A DNA stretch of 64,000 bases from Argopecten irradians. Lineage: Eukaryota; Mollusca; Bivalvia; Pectinida; Pectinidae. Below are positions 39,800-51,190 of the stretch, piece by piece. The stretch is taken from positions 39,943,882 through 40,007,881 of the forward strand of contig NC_091145.1 in the NCBI RefSeq assembly GCF_041381155.1, read 5' to 3'. Below the pieces are notes generated by a model. It did no database searches and was not told where the DNA came from. It was given only the letters and a program-made list of their open reading frames with translations. The first letter of the stretch is position 1; every line of letters begins with the position of its first letter. The translations under genes were made by a program, and so were the position numbers.

Positions 39800-40215
39800 A
39801 TGTACATGTATCTATTGTGATTTTAACGAAAAAGAAACTGAATCACATTTTTTATGCGACTGTGCCTTTTACAATGAAGAACGGCAAAGACTTTTTTAAC
39901 AGATCTAATAGTATTAATAATGACTTTTTAAAGTATAGTTCTGATGAAGTTTTATTTCTTGATGTCAAACAGTGAAATGCAGTCTATTTTAGCTAGTTCT
40001 ATATTCAGATTTTTAAAGAAAAGACGTTCAATTTTCTTTTTAGTTTACATGTACATATTATCAAAGCTATAACGTGTACTACATCGAATGTTTATATTTT
40101 TAACAGTGTCTTGTAAGTCATTTAGACTGGACATTTTAATTCAAATATATTTTATTGTATGTTTGAAAAATGTGTGACACGTACTCTAATAAAATAAATT
40201 ATTATTATTATATAT
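39800..40215 (+). mobile_element. LINE 3' remnant (zinc-knuckle-like end of a reverse transcriptase ORF)
   Basis: The frame contains CIYCDFNEKETESHFLCDC, then AFYNEERQRLF. This CxxC...HFLCxC...Y..ER pattern is typical of the C-terminal end of non-LTR retrotransposon proteins in molluscs. One extra T in the run near 39893 breaks the frame; the next frame continues NRSNSINNDF and FLDVKQ to a stop. The AATAAA-like and ATTATTATTAT end near 40190-40215 fits a LINE tail. It lies inside the AMDHD1 remnant. Confidence 0.5.
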
Positions 40216-40438
40216 CTAATAAGAAATGGTATTTTATGTGTTTTCAAATTCATAAACCTATATGATTTTTAAACGGTAAAGTATATTTTGTTTGTCTTAA
40301 CAAACTTCCATTGTAACAATTTCTAAAAATCACATGTACAAAAATAATACTGCAGCCCCATTCTCATGAAGCCGTGCAAACACAGAAGGCAACGATTCTG
40401 CCCTCTGGCTATATCTATCGATGGTCACCGTGAGGTAC

Positions 40439-42159
40439 CTATATAGGAGATTTCAGAAAAGATGGCGTGACGTCACAGAAAGTTTACATCCGGGTCCTCA
40501 AAGGTACAAACACAATATGGCGACTTATAAAAACAATAACAGATACGTACATCACTGCTACAAAATCGATACTGTGACAAAAGTATACACTTTCATACTT
40601 GCAAATTCTGGCATTAAAATAGTTTCTTATTGTTTCAGAGGTTACAGACATTTATATTTACATTTTCTTATTGCTAAATATATTTGTGTAGATTTATATA
40701 TAGTGTTGAGGCCAGCTTGTCGAAGCGGTGCCGGCCGTCACATGTACCCGCTTTTTGTTCACACGTAGAAATCCATGTTGTGAAAAAGTTATGAATAAAT
40801 AATTGATTCAATGTATCATATTTTCTGTAATACACGGAAAATCTGTTCATGGAACACTATTTAATATAAATATAACGAAATGTGGAACCACCTGGTCAGA
40901 CTACGGCCGCTCGTGCATGGCTTCTCCGGTAGATCACCTCGGACGACAGCCAATAGTTGGAAATATAATAATATTTATAGACGTAATTTACCAACGTAAT
41001 AACTCAACAAGTACTTGTAAAAGATATATATTTCGTTATTTTCCTATATATAATCTGGGTTTTAAAATAAATGGTATACACCACTAGGTGTTACACATAA
41101 AATGAATGAAGTATGTGTACGTACACGTACAGTATTGCTGCCGATATCTCGAAAAATAAAATAGTGAAATCGATTCAATTTCAATGAGTTTATATTTTTA
41201 ATTTTTAGTCACCCCTTATTCCATGTGCCGTTATGTGAAATGCCAAATATGAGGTGATATTACTTTTAAGTAATTATTGAATGCATGTTAGATAGACTTA
41301 CATTGTCGATATATGAAATACCAACATAGCTAGATCGTAATACTATAAATGTGCCGACCAGACACATTGCGCACGGGCTTTTCGAGAATCCCTAAAATAC
41401 TCGAATGTTTTGTTTTAAAAATATGATAAAAAGAGAAACTATAGAAATGACTCATTTGAATGTTCATAAACTAAATTCCAAAATTTCTAACTGACGAAAA
41501 AGTTAACCAGAATAAAAATTAATTTTGAGTGACTCTGCAAAAAAAGTGAGCGATAATTCGGGATCTCTGCAGAACGTGGTACGTTTAATGGCTGCCGTGC
41601 GCTTTTGGGAAGATCAACGAAGGGAAATTATAAAGAAATTTTCATAACACCACACAACGAAATACAATTTTAAACCAAGTTACAAAATCTTAGAAAACAG
41701 TAAGTCTCGCATATTAAAAATGTCCCTTATATTAAATATTGTTAAACTTGGAAAATATAATATGTTAGTATTACTGTTAAAAATAGTGAAACTTCTGTCA
41801 ATGTTTATACGTAAGACAAATGTCGATGTCGCCCTGTGATTTTATTAACTCGTGTGCGAGTCGCAAATTTAGAGTAAAAAACAGAGTAAAAATATAAGAA
41901 TAACCAGTTTTATAATAACAAAATAATATATGTTAAAAATATCTATAAACCCTTTTTTAATTAATAATCAAAACGCAATAGTTCTCGGATTGTCGCACAA
42001 TATTTATTACAAAAGAATGTAAAACAAACATCCCCAAGCGGCTTGTGTCCCACTATGTTCTTAATGTGGTAGATAATAACAGATTTGAAACCATTGAGCG
42101 CCGCGGGATGTTACCTTTGTGTGAACGTTCATCGTCCATCTTTCAGAAATCTCCTATAG
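40439..42159. mobile_element. Possible 1.7 kb non-autonomous element bounded by short inverted repeats
   Basis: TATAGGAGATTTCAGAAAAG plus ATGG at the left (40442-40465) and its near complement CCATCTTTCAGAAATCTCCT plus ATA at the right (42136-42158) match at about 22 of 24 bases. Target duplications are not clear and no transposase is seen between them. It lies where the central AMDHD1 exons would be expected. Confidence 0.35.
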
Positions 42160-43612
42160 CTGGATACTGCCTACCTGGATATGTTTGACAAGTTATAGAT
42201 TATTGGACCAGCCTCCACACACTTTACACTAACAACAATGAGTGGGACCGTGGCAAAAAGTGGGTAAACCGTAAAAACATTAATTAAAACAAGCATAAAT
42301 GTAGTGAACAATCACGTTAGCATCACGCCACCAATAAGTGGAGTACGTCACATACTTTAAAGTGGATTTAATTATGCATGGACTTTCTTTTATAGACTTT
42401 CAGTTTTTAATAAAGGATACGTAATTAAACTCTTTTTACGTACATTACACTTAGAACTTAAATTAGCAAAAGAAAATAATATATATAAGTGTAAATATAT
42501 ATTTTAATGAAAGACGATCTAGAACAGTATCGCTAGATAACTAATTGATTTGCATCAAATCTTATTTATTTAAAAGCGATGTATTTACCCGGTATATGAT
42601 TGTATTACTTACATTGTATAGTTTATTATGAAATAAAAAGTGTCTCAAAAGCACAATAAGACTGGTTTATGCTGCAATTCACAGCTGTTTTTGACTGTGA
42701 AAATGCTTGTATTTCATGTAAATGATAAATATATTTAATGCAATCTACCTATAATACATTGACTTTTGAAAACGTAATATATTTTAGATAAGAAATGGAA
42801 CCTACAGATATAAAATCAAATAGACATATACTTAATGAACAAAGATTTATCTTTCAACTTTTGCAATGAAAAGGGGTTTTATTAGATTAATGTAGCAGCG
42901 AGGATGTGTTGTAAATGCTCTTTCTTTCAAATACATTTTTCACATTTGACAAATGCATTCATTTTCCAAGACATCATTTTAGTTTAACGTTTTTTTCTTC
43001 AAATTTAATGTTTTGTCCTAGCACTTTAATTTATCTAGCCTATCGTTATGCACTTGGCTTGTGTCATATTGCGCATGTCCATGCCGGAAGTGCTGATGCT
43101 GCCACTCTGAAATGCTGCTGCTGCTCTGGAAAGTCCGACACCCACGGGTCTCTGATAGAGGGGAAGTGTGCTAACATGGTCATCATCGATGCTCCTAGGT
43201 AAAAACTGAGGAGATCGTTACGTTTAGTCCTATTTGGTAGTTAATGAAACAGCGGTATGATAAGTAAATTTATAGTAACTACAATGCAGTATGTTATATA
43301 AACCATTTTAATTCCTTATATTCGTGAGTACAATATTTGTTATACTTATAGTCACCTCTGTTCTATTTCCACTAATCATCTTTAAGTTACTATCATTGAT
43401 CGTTTTTAGCCTACCTTTCCGTTATGTTTGTGTAAGCTACATCTTTCTCTTTGTATTACTTTTCAGATGGGAGCACATTTTATACCAACTTGGTTTCCAA
43501 AACGATCTCATTGACTTTGTTGTGTGTGACGGAAACGTCGTGTATGAAAATGATTTCTAATACAACTCGTATAATACTATAATGTAATATTGATTTATCA
43601 TACAATCGTTTG

Positions 43613-43618
43613 AATAAA
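43613..43618 (+). terminator. AATAAA polyadenylation signal of the AMDHD1 remnant
   Basis: A canonical AATAAA lies 53 bases after the relic's stop codon, as expected for the ancestral gene's 3' end. Confidence 0.6.
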
Positions 43619-43619
43619 A

Positions 43620-46600
43620 ATTAATAGAAAAACACGTTTTGTTTTGTTTAAGTACAGTTGTAATTGTCAATAATGATAAACAGCGATCGTTCAGACAGCT
43701 TGATAAGCATTTTAGTGATTTCTATATGGGTCAAATACAGTTATAATATACTACGATGGTGATTAATATGTTAAAGGCATTATTTAACACTTTCCTCGTG
43801 GCGTCTCCGTGAAACAAGGAAATGGAAACATACAATGCTAAGATCCCAAGTAAAGTATCTAATAGGTCTTAATTAAAAAATCTCCATTCCCAGCCTCTGG
43901 TAGAAGGTATAAGGAACCTATACTATAGTCGAAATAGGGGTACTTAACAGTTTAAATAATTATCACGATCACAATAAATATCACGAAACAAAAGCAGATA
44001 TCACTGTGTTGTACAATTTCTCAAAAAGAAGTGTTTATGGATGATGGACTGTGCCAGATGTAATGGCCTGGAGTATGGAAATCAAAAGGTGCCTAGCTTT
44101 ACTTATAATGCCCATTTAAATAACTGAAATAAATATGTATATACTTCCCATGCACAAGGTAATACAATAGTTTGTACCTATGTACGAACAAAGGACAATA
44201 ACTCGGGAAAAAACCAACTAATGTCTTTTTGAAAGCGACGTATCATGAGAATTCGGTACTTTTGGCAACCATCGATGGATTAGGGGTATAATATATTATC
44301 ACATTAATTTAGTTTTTGAGGATGTGGGGTAGTATTTTTATGGCGGTAGTTGTGGTTAATTTTTACTGACACATACATCGAGCAAATTCGCCAAAAGCAG
44401 CTGTTAAATCAGCCCGACGTGATGACAACCCCAACACACCTGCCAGCTGTTTATTGTTCGTTAAGTCACCCAGCGTAAGATAATCATGAGGAGCTACCTT
44501 CCCTAACCGTAGGTGATGTGTACTTACAATGCATTAAATGTGCTATCTCTTTCACACCTGAATTAAACTTTAGGGCGAGTAAAGAAAATATATAATAACT
44601 CTCTTGACCTTTTTTACCTACCTAGAAATATTGTAAATGCATGATTAGAATTTTGTACTTTTAAGTAGAACCACGATGAAGAAATTATTTAATAAATCGG
44701 TTAGACCTTTACATACCCAATCTTGAAATAAGGTGTCAATGTATAGACAGATTTGGTTTACCCTCAAGTAAAACTAACAAAATATTCAATCATAGCACAT
44801 GTCAATTTTCTACGTACATCTGCTCGATATAACATTGTATAAATATCAGATATTGGGTTAAATACCCGTATACCCAATCCTGGCACTGTCGGCAGCGACA
44901 CACATGACATGGTATATAGATTGATCGAAGAGTATATTCTAGTTCTGGAATCGGTTATTCGTTATTATACGGAAATAATGAATATTTTCGAAATGCGTTA
45001 TAAATATCTTCTTGTAATGAAAGAGAAAAAAAGATTTGTCTTCTATCATGATGAAGAAGAAACTGTCAGTATTATATAGAGTCCACCTGAATCAATCTGA
45101 CAATACTATATATATAAAAGATAGGTGTTCAAGCTTACCAACGGGAACGTCAAGGTCGTGTAATCTGTGATAGAATCAATTTAACAATTCAGTAACGTAT
45201 ACAGTATGAAGCTAACAAACCGCTATCCTATAATAGCGTACAATGACGGTTAAAGGTGCATTAATTAAGTCCGTATCAAATTCACACAGAACCTGTCGTC
45301 TTGATAAAGACTAAATTATGCAAGACTTCATATAAATTGGTTAGGATCCGTCTTTTCTATCCACCACACTACTGAGGTAAATAGTCTACAGTGTTCCCTT
45401 TATAATGGTTACAATAGGCAGAAGTACATTATAATCAACACGTGTGGTAAAGATAATGGGCGATTTAATGAATAAAACATATGTTCGTTCTAGCTATATA
45501 TTCTTTAATACCACGTGTTAGTTTCAAATTCAGTTTATTGCTGTATAATATTATAGAAATGTTATTGGTAAGTAAAGATGGGTTATATTTTGACACTCTT
45601 CTCTTTGAACTCAGAATAACATTTTCAAATCCATTAAGTAATAATAAGGCATCCTTCTAAATATGCTAATGAATAATTAATTCAATACAAAAGATTTCAT
45701 TAACATTATTATGGAAATAGCGATAGGTCGTATAACCCCTTACTTACTAGTTAAACGACTACCATGTTCAAACATGTATGCGGTACTAAATACAGATGTA
45801 AATCCTGTATTATATATTCCCGTATGTTCAGAAAGTTTAGTCTTTACTTCACTACCTAGGTGATGCAATAAATTACAACGGTTAAAAAAGGATCACATTT
45901 TCCCATCGAAACATCAAAATAACTTTTTCGTAATTATCTGTACTATCGATTATTTTATTTTTGCAAAATTCAACATTAAAAAGAACCACTTTTATTGACA
46001 TTTATTTTCAGTTTCTTTCATAATCGTATTTTATAACTTCTTTCAATACCGTATGAGTTCTTCTTCTATTTTTATCAAGTTCCGATGAAGGAAGCAAACG
46101 CAATGTATCGATATTTTGTTTCAGAGCATCACTATCGAGCCCAGTAGGTCGAAATGATTAATAGTCATAATGTTTTCAAATTAACTGCATCATTCCTTCA
46201 AATAATGATATCAATTGTAGCTTGCATAGGTAGTAGATATGTAGTGGACTGTCGAACATTTCCCAGCATGCATGAAGCTGTAGGAACTAGTCTAGTACTG
46301 CAGATAATGCATATGGTTAAACTATATTAATTTCGATCATTTAGCAGATTATTTAATTCTACATATGTACTTTACATATGTAGGTGAGGAAATATCATCG
46401 CTTCCTCTAATGGTTTAAGACTATTTACAAGATCAATTACATCAAACATTGATTGGAAATTTCCAACCACACGAACCACACTGCTAACTGTCTGATTGTA
46501 AGTAGAAGTTGTAAGCAATGTGAAAAATGTAAGCGAGAAAATAGCCTTTGTGTGCGAGTCTATTAAATGGATTATAATTTTGTTCAATGTGTATTCTGTC

Positions 46601-47970
46601 CAGATGATCATTGTCGTGCATAACATTATTAGACAATATTGTCTGTAACTTCCGTCGTTATTAACCATCATTACAGAAACTGATTTTTGTCCTTTTAGAC
46701 TCATTGTTTCTTCATAGAAGTCGATCATTTTAGGACATTTATGAAGTGGTCTATATGATGTGGATGGATATAATCCCAGTCCTAAAGACTTAGAGAAAAT
46801 ATCATAAATGGTTATGTGAAATTGATATGTACACGGATACGGTTTTGAATTGTTCCATTTTTAATCGTGTTTCTTTTTTATCATTCTGGTGTCAAATACC
46901 ACATAATTTAATGTACTGTGAGGATACAAAATGTTTTATCATGATGTTTTGTTCCACAACTAAATGTAACATTGTGTTACAGATGGGCTTGACTATTGTT
47001 AAGACCACTAGACCCGAATAGAAAAACCTACCTAACATTGTCACCATTGTCGAATATCTACAAAATTAATAAGCTCCTTCGCGTTTAATGGCCTCTAGCC
47101 TTGCATATTCAGCAGATCTTTTATCTACATCTCGAAACTCGCATAGTGGGAAATATTACGCCCAACCATAAATGCACATCACAATGTTTGTTTATCGGTT
47201 ACATCTTTCTGGTTTATGCACATGATAAGCCATATTCCAAATGGTATGTAATTATATCCATAGACAGTGCGGTTGAATTCCTTAAATTGTCCTTTATACG
47301 TCACTGTCAAAGGTCATAGGAATATCATATACAGACATGTAGATGGTCATAGTTCATAATTCTTCATATCAGCAACTGTTAGCCTTATGAATGGGATTAG
47401 AATCCGGGGGAGCTCTATGAATGACAAATGGGTGTTGTTGTAACAATGATGCCATTTGACTGTTTCTGCACTTTAGTGTAGACTGCTTAGTATCAGATCA
47501 TTCTTAGGCGTAGACAGCATTGTAATGTCATGTTCCAGTAGGATGCATTTTTTATTATCTTTTGTCTCGTCACAACACATGCTAGATAGCTATCTCTGTT
47601 AGTGTATCCGATGTATGCTGTAACGTATCAATCAGCATACCATCAGCTTGAATGGAAATTCATTTTTCCAACTTTTTTATGATTAAGTAAAGTTAATGAA
47701 ATTATTTTCGCTGACACAATAACGATAATTTGCGATGGTTTCTGCCATTTCAGCAGAGCCTTTGTTTTACAGAAATCATTCAAATGTGACAGGAATGTAT
47801 GATATGTAGATACAGGTGTTGTGCATACGTAAGCTATCCATACCTTTTTTATAAGAAGCAGTAGCTGTTTTGTATGCTCACTGAAACGTAATGTATATTC
47901 TTCCCCCTCGTTCATTACATTATCACACATGAGTAAGCTTGTTGACCTGTCTTGTGACCTACATATCTTG
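43620..47970. other. Long AT-rich intergenic region, nothing assignable
   Basis: I found no exon, RNA gene or clear repeat. A 118-codon open frame on the minus strand (46372-46728) has no recognisable domain and an irregular composition; I treat it as chance. Confidence 0.5.
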
Positions 47971-47975
47971 GGGCG

Positions 47976-47983
47976 TATATAAG
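47976..47983 (+). promoter_or_regulatory. TATA box (TATATAAG) of the plus-strand secreted-protein gene
   Basis: TATATAAGAGGG lies about 30 bases before a CT- and CA-rich leader that ends in a GTAAGT donor at 48165. Spacing and donor together support a real core promoter. Other genes here lack a TATA box, which suggests this one is inducible or tissue-specific (inference). Confidence 0.55.
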
Positions 47984-48007
47984 AGGGAGGCAATAAACTT
48001 CGCCACA

Positions 48008-49599
48008 CACCACATACATCTCATCCCCCCTCACATGTACCTCACACCTCCTCACACACACACACCACATGTAACACCTACAATCTGCCATGACAACTGT
48101 GATCCACTGTGAACAGTGACAGATGTGAGCTCCTGGATACAGGAGGATTTCACACAAACACCCATGTAAGTAATCTTTTCGTATTTTATTATTTCAATTT
48201 TTTGCATTAAGCTTTTAATCACCACGTGGTATTTCGTTTGTTTCCTGTATGATGTCAAAATGTTAGTCCAGGAATTTTGTTTAAACATCCTTCTTTTGAT
48301 ATGATCATTTATGGTTTAAGGTTCCATACTAAAAAATGGAATTTAAAACTTCCTCGTGTATACAAGATCTGGATTACTGTCTTTGACACATTACTTCCCG
48401 TAATTTTCTATTCTATAAGGAAGATTTATGAAATATAAACACTCAGCGGTATGAAATTTTGGTCATAATATCTCCATCGGGTTTTGATAGAACAAGGAAA
48501 TGAAACTATTCGATATGCAATTTTTATGTAAATTTGTATTCTATTAGATGTAAGTATCGACATGTTTGTGAAATAGTATGGCGAAACGAGATATTTCATT
48601 ATTTGCACAACCACGTACTGGTGTAATTTAAAATCACGAAAAGATTGAATGTTTATCGCTACCAAAGCATGTCGGCTGCTTCAGGGGTGCAATTTATCAT
48701 CATCTTTCACAGTGACAAATAGAACGAGTTGTAATTGTATGTAAACAATATTTCAATCGCTGCTGGCAATTATCTGTACATAAGTGAACTCGTATTTGTG
48801 CTCTAGTTATATTGTGTGAAGTTTTATGGATCGCCTTCATCATCATTCATGCGACACGTCCTTTTATGCTGTTTTTTTAACATAAAATCTCTATTTAAAG
48901 ATATTTTATAATCTTAAAGAATGTAGTAGAGACTTTATAGATGTAAACTTCAACATACTGAAATTCTGACCTGTTTTTAAACGTTTATGTAAGTACGGAT
49001 AACTTCAATTTATGAATTTGTGTGATATATTAACGTCACTGCTATTGGTGGTAATACCGTGGGTTGAATATTTGATTGCGTTTCCTTCAGTTTTTTGTTA
49101 TTTCTATTCATTATGTTACGAATTTTCGCGATTGAATTTACGAAGACGTCGCCTGGTTTAAATTATATTGTCATTTACCGCCAATAAAATTGGTTGAGCT
49201 CACGTTGTTTATTTATGACTGATATTTATGTACTTGCAGAGCCTGGGGATGAGGGTACTAACACGAAGAGAAAGGATTGACTGACGAGTAGTCGTTATCA
49301 ATAACATCTGTTTATAACGATACAACACATCCTACTTGTTATCGCCAACGTCCACTGACGGCACAACATGTCTCTCTCGCCAGAATGTCATGTTCAGGGC
49401 TTCAATATGAACATCAAGATTCATACGATGTGGCAGTTGATTAGGAGACATCTGTAGTTGGTTGTTCCAGACATTCCTACAAGTACAGTACAGCTACAGA
49501 TGTTTACAATAATCATATTCCAGCAACTACTACTTTTGACTTATGGATTTGTCAGAAGCGGGAATACTTCACATATCAACTTGCCATGTTCAGAGCAAG
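48008..49599 (+). CDS. 5' end of a gene for a secreted or membrane protein (leader exon plus signal-peptide exon); rest not found
   Basis: The first exon (about 48008-48164) is untranslated or carries only short upstream frames, and ends at GTAAGT. Intron 1 ends TTTATGTACTTGCAG, and exon 2 is 49240-49599, ending before GTAATT. In exon 2 the likely start codon is at 49500, giving MFTIIIFQQLLLLTYGFV then RSGNTSHINLPCSEQ before the phase-1 donor: a hydrophobic signal-peptide-like start followed by a polar, cysteine-containing mature N-terminus. An upstream frame of 29 codons (ATG at about 49368, starting MSLSPECHVQGF) precedes it and could damp translation. I could not identify exon 3 between 49.6 kb and the window end, so the family is unknown. 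The minus-strand receptor gene may lie within its introns. Confidence 0.5.
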
Positions 49600-50654
49600 G
49601 TAATTGTATTTGATCTGAGAGCAACTTCATCATCAGCATAAAACAACTGTCTTTTTGTGCCAAAGATGAAATCTTGTTCTACTGAAGGTAGTTTTCCAAG
49701 GCACTGCCTACACATTATTAATATGTGATTATCTATCTTCAACAATGCACAATGGCTGTAATATGTTTTGGAATATTGTATAAAAACTTCATTGTGATTG
49801 ATTCTGTAGCTATACAAAGAACTACGATACAGTACAATGCCTATGTTAGCGGGATAACACTATACAATCGACCAACCGTTAGAGCATGGTCGCGTTGTAG
49901 TTTTAGTAGTCAGATAAGGTCTTTATGCTTACATTCATAATGAGTATGTTAATTTTAAGTGAAAAACAATAAATTACCCAACAATATGAGTGTAGGATGT
50001 GTATATATTTACCAAATTTCCGACATGTATGACACTTTTGATTTACAAAACACGCTTTTTAGTTGAAAACACAAGCAAGAACTTAATAGGTGAACGTGAT
50101 TATACTACAGAACAGTTTACCATTTGTATAGAGAACGGTGTTCCGACATGCATTTTAAATGTTTCCATTTATATCTCTGGTACTTATCTAATGCCCATGC
50201 TAATTGGTGGTGAACCACTCTGTTTCAGTAAATGCCAGAGAGACGAGACAATGATAAAGCATTTCCTTTTAAGAGACATCAGGATAAAATGACACATCAA
50301 ATTGACTTCAAAACGAGTCTACAGGACAGATGTCTGAAAGGATACGACACGCCATAGAGAGACATTATAGGACGTTCTGCCATATTGGAAATGGCGTTAG
50401 AATCAAACAATACGCCATATTGGAAACTACATCCGAATTATTCTGCACGCCTGGAGAAGGGGAAGGTCAATAGAGCAAACTCATTCTTCATATAGTAACA
50501 TTATAAAGACACTATATTAATGGAAAATAGCACATTGAAATAGACACTACTTTTAATGAATAATAACACATTGAAATAGGCACTACTTTTAATCACTACG
50601 CATGCCTGGTTGCACTTATCTGTTTTTGCCTGCATGATTCTATTTTGATTTTGT

Positions 50655-50935
50655 CTAGTTGTAGTAGTAGTATTAGCAATAGTAGATGTAGAAGTAGTAG
50701 TAGCAATATTAGCAGTAGTAGTAGAGTAGATGTAGAAGTAGTAGTAGCAGTAGGAGTTGTATGTGGTGGGTTACCATATCGTGTGTTTAAGTAGGTAGAG
50801 ACGTAGTTTTAGAGCGTTTGTGGTGGTGGGTTTTGTTTTATTATTACAACAGTAGAAGTAGTAGTAGAAATAGTGGTAGTAGTAGAGTAGTATTAGTATT
50901 AATAGTAGTATTGTAGTAGAAGAATTAGTAGTAGA
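50655..50935. repeat. Degenerate (TAG)n / (GTA)n microsatellite
   Basis: There are long interrupted runs of GTAGTAGTAG with AAT and GAT variants, broken near 50760-50840 by about 80 bp of other sequence. A shorter pure TAG tract lies at about 52375-52410. Confidence 0.85.
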
Positions 50936-51116
50936 ATTTTTGTCTGCTTTTATATACAGTATATTCAAGGATTTGCATGGTTTGGTGTAGTATCGCTATA
51001 GCTTCCATTAATATAGTACTAAAAGTAGTGTTTATTTCAATTCAGTTTAAAAAGTACACCCATGTATACTTACACACCTACAATTTATACACTTATTTCA
51101 CACATACAATACTTTA

Positions 51117-51190
51117 AGACTCTTTCATAAGTGGATATGAAGGATAGGGATATTATACCCCTATCCTTCATATCCACTTATGCAAGAGTA
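51117..51190. repeat. Perfect 24-bp inverted repeat (hairpin), imperfectly extended to about 31 bp
   Basis: CATAAGTGGATATGAAGGAT plus AGGG (51126-51149) is exactly complementary to the arm ending at 51182, with a short AT loop. The flanks ACTCTTT and CAAGAGT extend the pairing with one mismatch. It could be the relic of a palindromic MITE. Confidence 0.85.

Larger units (their letters stand above)
37212..43560 (+). pseudogene. AMDHD1: AMDHD1 (imidazolonepropionase) remnant with frameshifts and missing catalytic exons
   Basis: Imidazolonepropionase hydrolyses 4-imidazolone-5-propanoate to N-formimino-L-glutamate in histidine breakdown (family knowledge). Four exon relics with splice sites remain: 37212-37487 (AGATYMEVHKAGGGIHYTVE, then LVECKSGYGL and VIDRARKDLPIGISSTFCG), 37740 to about 37875 (NDVISVQLPCIQNLMDRKEL, DVFCEQGVFDI), 43039-43198 (IVMHLACV, KSDTHGSLIEGK) and 43467-43560 (WEHILYQLGF, then stop). 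Against the family, one base is missing near 37280 and one near 37468. Near 43090-43135 one is missing, one extra and one more missing. No donor follows FDI, and DNID has become DNKD. The segment with the HGDE motif and the N-terminal HxH exon are not visible. Introns are retained, so this is a decayed gene or duplicate, not a retrocopy. Confidence 0.85.

Noticed and set aside
46372-46728. 118-codon minus-strand frame as a gene
   Set aside because: No recognisable domain, no neighbouring exon or polyadenylation context, and frames of this length can occur by chance in a 64 kb window.
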